This document shows positions 1-11,039 of a DNA stretch of 64,000 nt, piece after piece. A model generated the notes under the pieces. The model saw only the letters and a list, made by a program, of their open reading frames with translations, was not told where the DNA came from and made no database searches. Positions within the stretch are counted from its first letter, which is position 1. Every line of letters starts with the position of its first letter. The translations under genes were made by a program, and so were the position numbers. The stretch spans positions 124,001-188,000 of the forward strand of contig CAJQUW010008029.1 of the NCBI GenBank assembly GCA_907163375.1, given 5' to 3'. The DNA is from Prostheceraeus crozeri (taxonomy: Eukaryota; Platyhelminthes; Polycladida; Euryleptidae).

Positions 1-26
1 ATTCCTGGCTAATTCACGCTCTCAAC

Positions 27-190
27 GGATGGTCCGGTGGCCTTGTGGTTAGAGGGTATGCTTGCACGTCCTCTAGCTCCAACGTCGCTGGTTCAAACCT
101 ACCCACGACTGATGAGGCCCAACAGGCCGAAACATGTCTCGTGGTGGTTACATCTGTTGAGATTTGATAAATATATATATATACATATTA
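27..190 (+). mobile_element. tRNA-headed SINE-like element carrying a hammerhead ribozyme
   Basis: A tRNA-like Pol III promoter head is seen: an A-box-like stretch at about 38-48 (TGGCCTTGTGG) and a B-box-like GGTTCAAACCT at 90-100, about 42 bases apart. A hammerhead motif follows three bases later (103-144), then a short segment running into an AT-rich simple tail from about 170. tRNA head, body and simple tail are typical of SINEs. A hammerhead fused to a tRNA-type promoter is known from the schistosome Sm-alpha SINE-like family. The left boundary is uncertain because the element lies near the window edge. It could also be a degraded retrozyme-like element. Confidence 0.65.
103..144 (+). 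ncRNA. hammerhead ribozyme (complete core)
   Basis: Stem I is CCACGA (103-108) paired with TCGTGG (139-144), six perfect pairs. The core CTGATGA is at 109-115. Stem II GGCC/GGCC is closed by CAACA, and GAAA is at 129-132. Stem III is only two pairs (AC/GU) around a two-base AU loop. The cleavage triplet is GTC, ending at 138. All invariant hammerhead bases are present, in the order expected for a type I ribozyme. The minimal stem III is the form reported for Penelope-like elements and retrozymes, where activity often needs a dimer. Confidence 0.82.
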
Positions 191-1557
191 ATATATACAT
201 ATAATATATATTAATAAAATACAAATGGAAATAATATGAATATAAAGCCACAAGAAAATCAAAAGCCAAAATGCCCTGCGAATCGATTTCTACCGCTTAG
301 CGGCTTGTCAAGGCAGAAATGAAGTATATTTAACTCAATAATTACAAATAATATAATATAATATATAAATATAATAACAATATAATAACTCAAATAATTC
401 AGAGGATATAGAAATCAAATACAATTAAGAGTAGGCTGGAATAACTTAATAAACATAGATTCCTTTGATTCCCTATCCAAACGGCCGGCACTTGGAGGCA
501 GTTGATAAAATGGCAAGGCACTAAAATTACCGCCACAGCTCGAAATATGATGGCTTGCTTTCAGCGCAGCAGTTTTTGTTTTTATTTGCTGTCTGTGTAC
601 AGTCATTCTGTGTCTGAATGTGTCCCCCGTCTGTCCGATGTAATAGTTTTTGCAATGGCTTTATATTCATATATATATATTCCCTGTCATAATACGCTAA
701 GATATGGTATATTACGATATCATGTATTAAGATTGCATATTTCTGGCAAGCCAAAGAAAATATATGAACATATCATTAATGAGCGTTCATAGAAAAATAG
801 GGAGAATAACTACTTTCCTCATAATAAGATCATCTTCTGAGTTCTACTAAGCATTCATCTATTCTAATCAACTACAAAGTTGTTCGACAAAAACAAAAAA
901 TGAAAATAAAAATTTGTATATTTTCCATTACATTTTTAATATTTTCTATATCATCATTCTACTGATTCAGTACCTAGTACTATGATCTACTCTTATGATT
1001 TTATATCTTTCGTTAATTTTACTTGGCATTTTCCATTCCCAGACAGTGGATTAAATTGCATTACTCATTTCCATGAAGTTATGTTTTCCAGTGTGGCGAT
1101 GATTTCTAACTGACTGGGAAATTACTGTTTGTAAATACAATTTCTGTTTGAATATAGGGATATCGAGTCAATCGACAGATTTATCAAAGTTCTAGCAGTT
1201 GGAAAACTTGGCACAACCTCAAATCAGACAACACTGACCGAATTGCTGAAAATTACGTTGTGGCCTTTCTTCATTGAATTCAGTTGTATTACAATTTTTC
1301 ATTCAACAAACCCACGTAACTTAGCAACTCGGTTGCAGGACGTGATTACAACGAATGCAGATCCGGGGGCAAATAGCCGGATCAATGTGCAATCAATGGC
1401 AGATAAGAACATCTTCATCTCTCGAAGTTTGAAGAATTTTTCACGCTGATGGCCTTTAGTTTCAAACACACAGTAACGCTGGAAGTAGATCATCGATGCC
1501 ATCATTTCTTATCATTTTGATAAGAACCGTAATCCATGCCAAAGATAAGATAGGAAA
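191..1557. other. no gene recognised
   Basis: AT-rich non-coding sequence. Only short open frames without recognisable domains are seen on either strand. AT-repeat-like stretches lie around 190-240 and 345-380. Confidence 0.6.
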
Positions 1558-1559
1558 TA

Positions 1560-3356
1560 CGAGGGGCGTTCCAAAAGTATCCGGATTGAGCCCATAACTT
1601 TAAGAGTTTGCCTCTGAAGTTTTGATATGTTCAACCCATTATCATCATTAATAAGCACAAAAAATTTCATCCCGATATCTTTATTAGTTACAAAGCTGCA
1701 AATATTTTAGTAATGTCACTACTTAAAATTTAGTGACGACCAAAAACAATATTTTGTCAAAAAAGAAAAATGGATATTTAAACATTTTTATCAAAAAAGA
1801 AAAAGGGATACACGTTACAAACTAACAGTCTTCTTGTGGCAGAGCAACCTTCTCAATGTAGTCACCTTGCAACATGATGCACTTCTTCCAACGATCTTCA
1901 AGTTTGCGGATGGCAGACTTGAACCATTCAGGTGAGATGGACGCCAACACTGATCTCGTCTTCTGTTCCAGCTCCTCCCTTGTGTCGAAATGCATTCCAC
2001 GAAGAATGCTTTTCTTGTGAGGAAATAAGGCATAATCCGATGGTGCCAGGTCTGGCTGTATGGCGGATGCGGTGCGATGTCCCAACACAGATCATCTATC
2101 CTCTCCATCGTTTTCCGAGCGGTGTGGGGTCTGGCGTTGTCTTGATGGAGCAGGATCACTTTCGATTTCTTCCCTAGACGGCGATGTCGAAGATGGTGAT
2201 GGACTTCTTGCAATACTCCACAGTAGTCATCCGCATTGATTGTAGTGGAGTCGGGAAGAAAGTCCAAGTGGATGATGCCTTGTTCATCCCAGAAAGCAGT
2301 CAACATGATCTTCTTTGCCATTGGAGAAGACTTTGCTTTCACGGGGGCGTGGAACCCTTCGTCAACCACTGCTTCGATGCTTCTTTGGTTTCGGGAGAGA
2401 AGTATGGCAGCCAAGTTTCATCAGTTGTCATGAAGCGTGCCCAGTATCCATCAGCTCCCTCGTCTGAAGCGCCAGCACATTTTCTTGTGAGCATTCCACC
2501 CTTCGAGTTCTTTGGTCTGAATTCAGCAGTTTTGGCACCCAACGAGCACACAGTTTACTCAATTGAAGATGGTCTTTCAAGATGCGGTGTACAGTTCCAC
2601 GAGATAAGCCGAGCTTGATGGTGATTTGAGAAACTGTAGACCGTCGGTCTTCCATTATCACTTTCTCGACATTCGCGATTGCATGTTGGCTAGTGGCATC
2701 CGCTGGGCGACCCGATCGACTTTCATCGCTGATGTTCTGGCGACCTTCACGAAATTGTTTTGCCCATGCAAAAACCTCAGTTCGTGACAAAGCAGATGAG
2801 CCAAGTTGATTGACTAGCCTCGAATGAATTTCTGTTGGTGTAGACCCCTCGAATGTCAAAAAGGCGATGATTGCGCGATGGCTCTCCGGTTTCTGAATAC
2901 TCGTATCTTCCATCGCGTGACTGTATCGACGATTGATTGAAAAATCATTAAGTCATTAACTTTAATGTGACAATTCGTGAATCATGAACATCGAACGCAG
3001 CTCAGTGAAATCCATGAGACGAGTGCAATTCAATAACAAACTATGCATCTGACTGAATCAGTCAACATTCTAAATCAATAGAAGACATCAAAGTCGTGAG
3101 AAGAATTCATAAGAAAGAAAAGAAACAATAAATGATATGATCTTACGATTCTTAATAATCAATTTGGTCGTCACTAAATTTCAAGTAGTGACATTACTCA
3201 AATATTTGCAGCTTTGTAACCAATTAAGATATCGGGATGAAATTTTTTGTGCTTATTAATGATGATAATGGGTTCAACATACCTAAACTTCAGAGGGATC
3301 AGATCATTACTCTCAAAGTTATGGACTCAGTCCGGATACTTTTGGAACGCCCCTCG
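1560..3356 (-). mobile_element. mariner-family DNA transposon with very long terminal inverted repeats
   Basis: The element is bounded by TA dinucleotides (1558-1559 and 3357-3358), the classic mariner target duplication. Its ends begin CGAGGGGCGTTCC. The inverted repeats are long: about 184 bp on the left (1560-1743) and about 194 bp on the right (3163-3356). They are mostly identical, apart from scattered substitutions and an indel of roughly a dozen bases. A decayed D34D transposase lies between them on the minus strand. At 1797 bp the element is longer than the usual 1.3 kb mariner. Most mariners have TIRs near 30 bp, so these are unusual. The limited divergence between the two TIRs suggests a moderately recent insertion. 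Confidence 0.92.
1815..2913 (-). pseudogene. mariner transposase, frameshifted
   Basis: The reading frame starts at 2913 and stops near 1815; an intact protein would be about 340-350 residues, the normal mariner size. The N-terminal DNA-binding part has mariner-like helix-turn-helix features (FAWAKQFREGR, SRSGRPADAT). The catalytic triad is visible: TTDETW near 2420, HQDNARPHTA near 2120-2145 and PDLAPSDY near 2031-2055. Allowing for one lost base, the last two aspartates are 34 residues apart (D34D, mariner type). The frame changes about three times, around 2430, 2340 and 2050, so the copy is inactive. It would depend on the long TIRs of the surrounding element and a protein supplied in trans. 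Confidence 0.9.
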
Positions 3357-3852
3357 TATGTTAGAACTGCCACTTGTGTTCTGATAACGACTGAAAGAAA
3401 CATCTATGAGGGAATGTAATATTAAATTATTAAATTAATTCTGTTGACTATACATTACGGCATATAACAACTCTCTTATTAATTGTGTTACTAAAGTTTT
3501 GGTAATGGCAGTACACATACATTTCCACGAACACGCAAATATATTGAATTTTTGCTTCAAAATGACAATACAAAATGAAGGCTATCTTATTTGCCCTTAT
3601 TTATTGACATATTTCACACAACTGATGACTAACTTCGATTTTTCGTAAGATCTGAGATCAGTCAGACTTTTGTGCTTGTGTATCAACCAAAGAAACAAAA
3701 TGCATTCCTGCTGTGGAGTTGGATCATCTCAAATTTTTTAAATTGATTATTGAATAACGAAGAAATAAGACTTCTTCTCCAGGCTGGACCGTGGTTGAAC
3801 TTTCAATCTCAATCATCATTATCAACAATGACAAGCAAATCCTAAATGCAAT

Positions 3853-4078
3853 ACTTGAGTTGATGCTAAAAACAGCTTTCGTCTCTCTTTGAAATTTATT
3901 GAGTTGGTTTTAGCGAATTACCCCCTGAGGAAGAGCGAACGCTCGAAACGCGTAGGGGTTGTACATATCTTTTAATTAACTATTTTAATCTGGTCAATAA
4001 ATTTCAAGGAGAGACGAAAGCTGTTTTTAGCATCAACTCAAGTATGAAGAACCTCCTGTTGGCGGCCATCCTGTATGT
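3853..4078 (+). mobile_element. 226-bp foldback retroelement with hammerhead in its loop (PLE pLTR-like)
   Basis: The insertion is flanked by an 11-bp direct repeat CTAAATGCAAT (3842-3852 and 4079-4089), which reads as a target site duplication. Two arms of about 51 bases (3851-3901 and 3995-4045) are inverted repeats with one mismatch. The 93-base loop between them holds a hammerhead at 3921-3958. About 33 bases beyond the right arm are not duplicated. Penelope-like elements are known to carry hammerheads in their terminal repeats and often have an inverted, truncated terminal copy. I infer a solo PLE terminus or a non-autonomous derivative, but no reverse transcriptase sequence is present to prove it. 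Confidence 0.7.
3921..3958 (+). ncRNA. hammerhead ribozyme in the foldback loop
   Basis: Stem I CCCC (3921-3924) pairs with GGGG (3955-3958), extendable by one A-U pair. The core CTGAGGA (3925-3931) fits CUGANGA. Stem II is GAGC/GCTC closed by GAAC, and GAAA is at 3945-3948. Stem III is two pairs (AC/GU) around a GC loop. The cleavage triplet is GTA, which satisfies NUH. All invariant positions are kept. Confidence 0.75.
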
Positions 4079-4089
4079 CTAAATGCAAT

Positions 4090-4934
4090 AATCCCATCCA
4101 ATCTTAATCTTATTACAACTACTTACAGACAGCTCACAGTATACTAATTTTGAATTGAATAATGATACAGATCCCCTGTAAAATGACCCACAAAGGGACT
4201 TGTAAAACTTTCACTTTGAAAGATATGCGTTGAGTTACTCAAAGAGTCGCAATTTCATGATTTAGGCGGACTCACTTGTAAAGACGCGTTTTCATTATAT
4301 AACATCAAAGAATAAAGTGGACTGAGGCGTCGTGCAAATGAGACAGAGCTTTCGAGCAATCCAACTTTGGCGCCTAAATTTCTAACTTTCAAAAGTTTTT
4401 CTTGATGATTAATTTTGAATACTTTGTTACCACACTGTGAAGATAGCGCCCATCTCCTATGCTGCTTTTCTAGTGTTAGTCCTGGTGTCATGAGGTCGGC
4501 CATCTCCTATGATTTTTCTATGATCTTAGCTCTGATAGAAGAGGATGTGTCAATGATACTGTTCTTCCACAGTGAGTTCTGAGGAGAAAAAGATTCTGTC
4601 TTCATTCGTTTGAGGCGCCGCCAGCTTCAACAGACAGTCAAAGTTAGGGTGGGGTGATTGAGACTTACACAAATCCCCTACAATATACTCGGTGAAAAAC
4701 AGTGTGATGATGTCATCATGGTGCCACGATGCATCTTGACAAATATTTCCAAGCAAATATATTTTGGTTACAACTATGCGCAAATATTGAGCGCTACATC
4801 CTCAAGCTTGATCCATTGAGCCATCTTGGCAACATGATGGACCTAGTAGTAGGGTTAAAAGCTGACGATTTCATTCTTCATGTGTTAAGAAGGAAAAAAA
4901 TCCTCTTATTTATGAAAATAGTTTTCTTTGATTA
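4090..4934. other. no gene recognised
   Basis: Non-coding. A short near-duplication containing CCATCTCCTATG occurs twice near 4450-4515. No domain is recognised in the short open frames on either strand. Confidence 0.5.
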
Positions 4935-5278
4935 AAATTGACAACAAAGGTCTGTCGTAGTTCATTGAGTATCGAAAGAGAATGACAGCTATTAAGTCAA
5001 TACAAGACACCAACACCCCGACCCATAGAAATAAACTGTTTATCTGAAGTTCGCTAGAATGGAAATTGACTCAAGGTCGCGGCACATCCGGGGGAACTAA
5101 GTTGGGGCATGAAGAACCAATTAAAAGCTTCGATTTACTCATGTGACTGATTCTAACCCAATCATACAGACGTTGGCAGGTGCATCTAAGTGAAAATGCG
5201 TGCGATTTATGTGCCGTTATTGTGCATTGCATGAAGCTTAATTTCCATTCTAGAGGTTTTATTGTTGTCAATTTCTAT

Positions 5279-5398
5279 GCCCCGACCGCACTCGCCTGAC
5301 CCAGGAATCGAATCGAAGTCCGCGGTGGAGACGAGCTCGCACCTTCTTCACTAGGCCACGCTGACGGTTCAAAAGGAATGCGACTGAAGGCAGAAGTC
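5279..5398 (-). mobile_element. tRNA-derived SINE, inverted copy
   Basis: Read on the minus strand, this has an A-box-like stretch near 5345-5362 and a B-box GATTCGATTCC-like stretch near 5302-5314, followed by CAGGCGAGTGCGGTCGGG. It matches the plus-strand copy at 5701-5822 with few differences. Confidence 0.6.
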
Positions 5399-5700
5399 AT
5401 CTCTAAGCATAGAAATCGACTTCAGTTAAACAATCTATTTCTATGTCTCTAAGTGATATCGACAGCATATTGTCCTATTATTATTGACAGAACGGTGTTG
5501 GAATCAAGGGTGTTGGTGTCTTGTATTGACTTAATAGTTGTCATTCCCTTTCGATATTCAATGAACTACAACAGACCTTTATTGTCAATCTACACTGTGA
5601 CGTAGTCGTATGACATGCTGATATGCTTTCTCAACAATATGAACGCTGTTAGCGTTCTGTCAATAATAATAGGAATATATGCTGTCGATATCACTTAGAG

Positions 5701-5885
5701 ATGACTTCTGCCTTCACTCGCATTCCTTTTGAACCGTCAGCGTGGCCTAATGAAGAAGGTGCGAGCTCGTCACCACCGCGGACTTCGGTTCGATTCCTAT
5801 GTCAGGCGAGTGCGGTCGGGGAATCAAGGGTGTTGGTGTCTTGTATTGACTTAATAGCTGTCATTCTCTTTAGATATTTGATTAA
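5701..5885 (+). mobile_element. tRNA-derived SINE, direct copy
   Basis: An A-box-like stretch GTGGCCTAATGAAGAAGG lies near 5742-5759. A good B box GGTTCGATTCC is at 5787-5797. The family body CAGGCGAGTGCGGTCGGG follows, then the shared tail to about 5885. Head and spacing fit a tRNA-derived Pol III promoter. No protein coding is seen. Confidence 0.62.
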
Positions 5886-5899
5886 AATTGCTAACACAC

Positions 5900-6593
5900 C
5901 TTAATAAAAGCTAATTTGAAGGCAAATCGCATATGGCTGAACCTGATTAATGCAAAAACGGTTATTTCTACAATGCTTGTCATTCACGAAATAAGTTCTG
6001 TCGTGCTTCTATATAGAGGTGTTATTTTCAAATTTGCAATGTGGTGACCGCTGTCGTGATCATATTTAATAACGTTCATAGCTGCGACATGCCATTTACT
6101 CTGGGAATTCGTGCTGACATTCAATCTTGCAATACGCACATTTTGAATTGATAACAGGCAAAGCATGACGTAGAAAGCTGCATGTTCTCCATCATACTGC
6201 TTAATTAATTTAGTTCTATAATTTACGGAAGTGACGCTAATACGTTTTCTCAACAGTTTCTGTAAATAAACGAAATATCATTTATCTAACGGCTGATATT
6301 CGCCAGCATTATCCACAGATCGTCGTTAATTCGATCGATCGAAGAACGAAAAGGTTATAAAGCCATTCAGTAAACATTGCGAGTAGAATTGTGGAGCGTT
6401 GACTGTTCAACGTATCAACAATAAACTGGACGCTGCTGTGCACTGTAAGACTATCGTAACCTTATGAAAGAGGTGGCTCATTTGCCGGCAGATTAGCTTC
6501 TCAGGTTTCTACGATGACCTATATACGACGTATTGTCATTGATGGAATATGCGATGCATGAATAGATGAAAATCCATATACAAAAGTCAAGAA
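5900..6593. other. no gene recognised
   Basis: AT-rich non-coding DNA. Short open frames only, with no recognisable motif. Confidence 0.5.
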
Positions 6594-6595
6594 TA

Positions 6596-6772
6596 CAGTG
6601 GAACCTCCTATTGCGGATATTCTATACAGCGGACACCTCCGTATTACGGACAGTTAAGCTCAGTCCCGAATAATGTTCGTATCATCACCGGTAACTCCAT
6701 ATTGCGGACACCTCTAAAATGCGGACACTAAGGCGCAGTCACGACGGTGTCCGTAATATGGAGGTTCTGCTG
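6596..6772. mobile_element. pogo-like MITE, 177 bp
   Basis: TA target duplications lie at 6594-6595 and 6773-6774. The termini read CAGTGGAACCTCCTATTGCGG on the left and CAGCAGAACCTCCATATTACG on the right, read inward. TIRs starting CAGTRGAACCTCC with a TA target are typical of pogo/Tc1-type miniature elements. Internal repeats of the GCGGACACCTC type are present. There is no coding capacity. Confidence 0.72.
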
Positions 6773-6774
6773 TA

Positions 6775-9035
6775 CATGTTTTTCCAATGAGTTCTCGGTA
6801 CTTTCAAAACATGAATCGTCGTAAAATGATGCAAAAGTTTATCAATCGAATAATGCTGATATACACAACATTTTACTTTAAATGCGTCAGCGTGACTCTT
6901 CAAAATACAAACATTGGATGAATAAATGAAGATACCTTCTAAATCGCGAAAGGATGATAAAACCGTGTCATAACAAAAATTCTGAGCACACGAGGAAGGT
7001 TCCAGCACAATGAGAGACACCATTGCACTTTGTTAATTCAAGTATGTCTCCTCAGTCTGCAAAACGCTATTCCAGAAAGATCATTTTCATTTCTAGCACA
7101 TCGCTACAAGTTGTCATCGGCCTATAGAGAGAATGACGCAAATAATTATGTGGAACACGAAAGAAGTTCATTCACAATGACTGACTCTTCTTTAAAACAC
7201 ACACAACCGATTCGCTTGCTTGATCATAGCAGTTAGGTGTTCATCTCAAGCCCTTAAGAAGAGAATACGCTTGTTAAGCGCAGACACAGCTTTTCACTAA
7301 ACCGTGACAATTTAGAAGATGCACACTACACTCAATGATAGTAATTTATTTTCAAACTCCATTTCTGAGACAACTTTAATGAAGATATTCTGATTCTAAA
7401 GTTGCATTCCAGCGAGTCCATGACACTTGTGATAGCAGTTACCCACACATTTCTAATCACTTCGCATGAATTTTCAGAGATTTTTTTATTTTTATGCTTT
7501 TCTTGAATCAAAAATAACGTGCTTGGAATGTTTACGATTCAAAAGATCGATAGTAAATATACGAAGACAAGTGTGCGCTTTTTGATATACGAGTATGTCG
7601 GATTTTTCAGACCAGCCATCAAAAAGAAGATAGACTTGAGATAAGCAAAGTTCATGGTACATTTCAGAAACTGATCTTTTTCGATCTGTTTTTTTTAATA
7701 TTGAACATCTGTTCCACTGCACTATAAAACAGAACAAAATTCTCGCAAGTATCATGATCATTGCTAATCTGTATTTTCATCATAATGGCTATGGTCGGAA
7801 TAATGTATTGAATAACGCATTTTGCATTGACATAATTATAACCAATCAATACAACCCTTGAACTTGTCCAAACATTTTTCTGATTATAATCATGTATGCT
7901 GATATCGGCATAAAAAGCAGCTAAGATATTTTTCTGCAATGACCAGCTATCATTTCATCTAGTTTCAGGCCGGACAGGTTTGAATCAAAAGTATTTTTTA
8001 ACAGTGAATAACAGAAGTGCTGTCGGAGTAGCGATTCAGTCATTAAAAGATCAAACATAATGTGGATAGCATGTAATTACCTACTCTATGTAGTGAGCTA
8101 AAATAAAGAATTGAATAGTTGATGAAAATGAAGATCCATGTCTACAAATTATGAATTACATTCATGGTTTTTCATTCACAATGGCCATGTACACTGATGG
8201 TCAATTTATTAGACGCACCCATGAAAAAGCAGCATTTGTGACATAAATCAAGTTTTTCTTCCACAATAGTAAGCTTTTCACTTGTATCAATCAGAATTGC
8301 AACTTATATGAAACATGAAAAGCTATTATTAACCAAAGAATTGGAATGTGTGTGGTCTCTGTTGGCAACGATTGTCATTCTTGAGTCCCAGAAGCATGGC
8401 GTCAGTTGCTGATTTGCACATGTATCCTTGATTCTGGAATTGCGAAGCCATGTCTTCACAAGCTCCGTCATTTAGTCCTTCCTGTTTGATAGAGGAGCGG
8501 CAACTATGTGCTTCAGATTTGTACTGATGTCCCAATGGGGTTTCGGATCAAGGGTGTTCCTGGGTCAGTCGATCATCTTGATCTCTTGATCCTGTAAGCA
8601 TACTGAAAAATGCTGCTATTGATTAAGGTTGCTTTTTTGAAATTATTGAGTTTCTTATACTTTGCAAGTTTCCCATGCAGATGCTTCCATACGCCTATTC
8701 CAATTCTATCGCTTTTACAAAATCTCTTGGTTTCTAGAGAGCTTTTCTGTTATATTGGTCATCATCATTCATGCGCCTACACAGAATCATTATCGATACA
8801 ACACCGTCATGCTGCTGCAAATGTTTTGTAAGTTATAATAATGATAAAGGCGTATATTTCCAAAAGTAATAGAAGTCAAAATCACAGGTACATAATTGAT
8901 ACGACATAAAATAGAAGTCAGAATTAATCGACTACAGTAATGAAGAATGATCAACATGACATAGGTGCGCAACTTAAAAACTGGGTCCGTTGAATTCATT
9001 GTTCATGAGGACAGTGGTGAATGGAAAGAAGGAAG
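6775..9035. other. no gene recognised
   Basis: Long AT-rich non-coding stretch. Open frames of 60-95 codons occur on both strands but show no domain, codon bias or convincing splice signals. Confidence 0.5.
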
Positions 9036-9037
9036 AC

Positions 9038-9271
9038 TTATACTTCTTCGTACGACACATAGGCACACAAAAATGCTTGAAAAAAATGGAATTTCATGGG
9101 AATGTACTTGTGCAACACATGGGAGCTGAAAGAGTCAATGGTTTTAAACAGCTTCTTACTCAACTTTGCTCGCCTGTTAGCAAGGTTGCTACCATCAGAT
9201 GCAAAATTTGACGCACCATACATCAACCTCATTGCACGATTTTCAACTCTGAAATTTTTGAGCAAGATCAA
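9038..9271 (-). pseudogene. possible LINE reverse transcriptase C-terminal relic
   Basis: The minus-strand frame contains RVENRAMRLMYG, then LANRRAKLSKKLF and HVLHKYIP. These resemble the post-catalytic region of CR1/L2-like LINE proteins, where a QRRA-RIIY motif, an ERR-KLF motif and an H-LH-LLP motif occur in that order. No YADD box or 3' tail is preserved. The match is short and by eye only. Confidence 0.35.
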
Positions 9272-9274
9272 CTG

Positions 9275-11035
9275 GCAAATGAAGTTGTCCTCGATACATG
9301 AACTTCTTTATCCATCAAATCAATGCTGATAAGTGACAGCATTTTTCTTGGCATAATTTTACTTTTGTGCCCACATTTCCCAAGCTAAAAAGCGGCGTTC
9401 CCACTCAGTGAGTCAGATGCTAGGCCACGTGGTTTTAGTGCTGCGCACAATATACCCGCTTGCATTATGTATTTTCGAAGTGCAATCTGGCCGCTAGAAC
9501 AAGTCGTGTTCGTGAGTCTGTCTACTATATAGCCATTGTTTTGAGGTATATCAGTCATCCATAAGTTGGAGCGACTTTGTAAATAAATTTGAAAATCAAA
9601 ACGGCAGTTGCTTCCATGTGGCCACGCTTGTTCTCTTGGCATGTACAACAAGTGGACAATTTCTAGACGCTAAAAGAGATAAATACAACTCTGTACGCAG
9701 GTTCTATATCACGACAGTCACATGCTTGATCACGTCATACATTTAGCGTTTTAAGCTTGGATGACACATAGAAATGGACGGTCTTAGACACTACTAACAA
9801 ATAGATGACAGTAAAGTTAGTGCGTTAATAAAATAGATAAAGAGAATAAATCAAAAGAATTAAAATAATTAAAAATAAAAGTCAACAAAGACGAAGGAAA
9901 AATAAACGATCCTTTTGAAGACATAGAACTGGCTTCAAATGTCGGATCGACACACTTTCACATATAGCAAGGTTCAAAGCGTTTCTTGCTTGCTTAAGCA
10001 CCCGAAATCCATTGTTACGCTCACTGAACACATTCACCTTCTCAGGGCACTCACATAAATGTCTTGTGATGTATATCAGTCACACAAAAAGAAAAAGAAG
10101 ATGCAAGAAACTCAAAAAATCTAGCAATTTTGCTACATATGCTCCTTTAAACATTTTTTTAAAGATCGTCGATCAGCAATAATTCGGAAAACGCAAAAAA
10201 TGAGCATGAGCATTACAGAACATTTCTTCATTTCTCATCGCATAGGAAACATCTCAGTTGACAAATTCATTTTTCTTTAAAAAGCAAAAAATTAGAAAGT
10301 ATGAACATAGTTTGATTTTGACATCACTGTTTCAACCCAAAATTATCTTGACATTATTTGGCAGATGACCACACTGACCAGCGGTGTATATTAATATATT
10401 GATATTTCTCCGCTTGATATATATTGATAGTTAATGCATTCTATGATTCATTATATAGCTCGATAGCACCTACATAAACCTGTATCAATTATTAAAAGAA
10501 TTGTGCCGACAAAATTTATATAATCGCACAATGGAAGCAGACACTAAAAATTGGACCAGCAGCTTTGATTCTTCCGAATTTTCCCACGATAGATTTTGTT
10601 TAAATACAATAAAACATAAATAATTCAAAAACCATCGAAAGTACACTGCAGGTCTAATTCATTTTCCCACTTGGATTATCGATGATCTCCAATCACTTTC
10701 TCAGAAAAATAAATTTGAAAATGTTGTCCGATGGTTAGAAAGTCCTTATCATGGATTAAATTAATGTCAGAGAGAACTTCCTATGAACCATGAAAGGGAA
10801 TAGTAATGGAGGAAAGTAATAAAGTCAAGCGAAAGGTCGAACAGGACACCTATTTTCGATGAAGCTCTTCACTTGGTAATAAGCGATTCCTCATTCAAAC
10901 GAAGCTCACCAGAATGACTAAAGAAGTTAGAACAATAATTGAACACATCTCTAAAGAATCTAGACTTCTTTTCATCAAAAATCTTGAAACACTTTGAAAC
11001 TAATAAAATAAACGCTGATGTTTATCAAAAAAGTT
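9275..11035. other. no gene recognised
   Basis: AT-rich non-coding DNA with no recognisable domains or structured repeats. Confidence 0.5.
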
Positions 11036-11039
11036 GATC

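Larger units (their letters stand above)
4935..5890. repeat. compound inverted repeat built from one SINE family
   Basis: The same tail sequence (GGTGTTGGTGTCTTGTATTG followed by GACTTAATAG) occurs three times: inverted near 4980-5020 and direct near 5505-5560 and 5827-5880. The tRNA-like head occurs inverted near 5279-5398 and direct near 5701-5822. A further inverted pair joins about 5453-5497 to about 5640-5700 (GTGATATCGACAGCATAT and its complement). Another small pair joins about 5055-5075 to 5230-5255. The block looks like nested or head-to-head insertions of one SINE family, with potential for a large hairpin. Confidence 0.6.
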
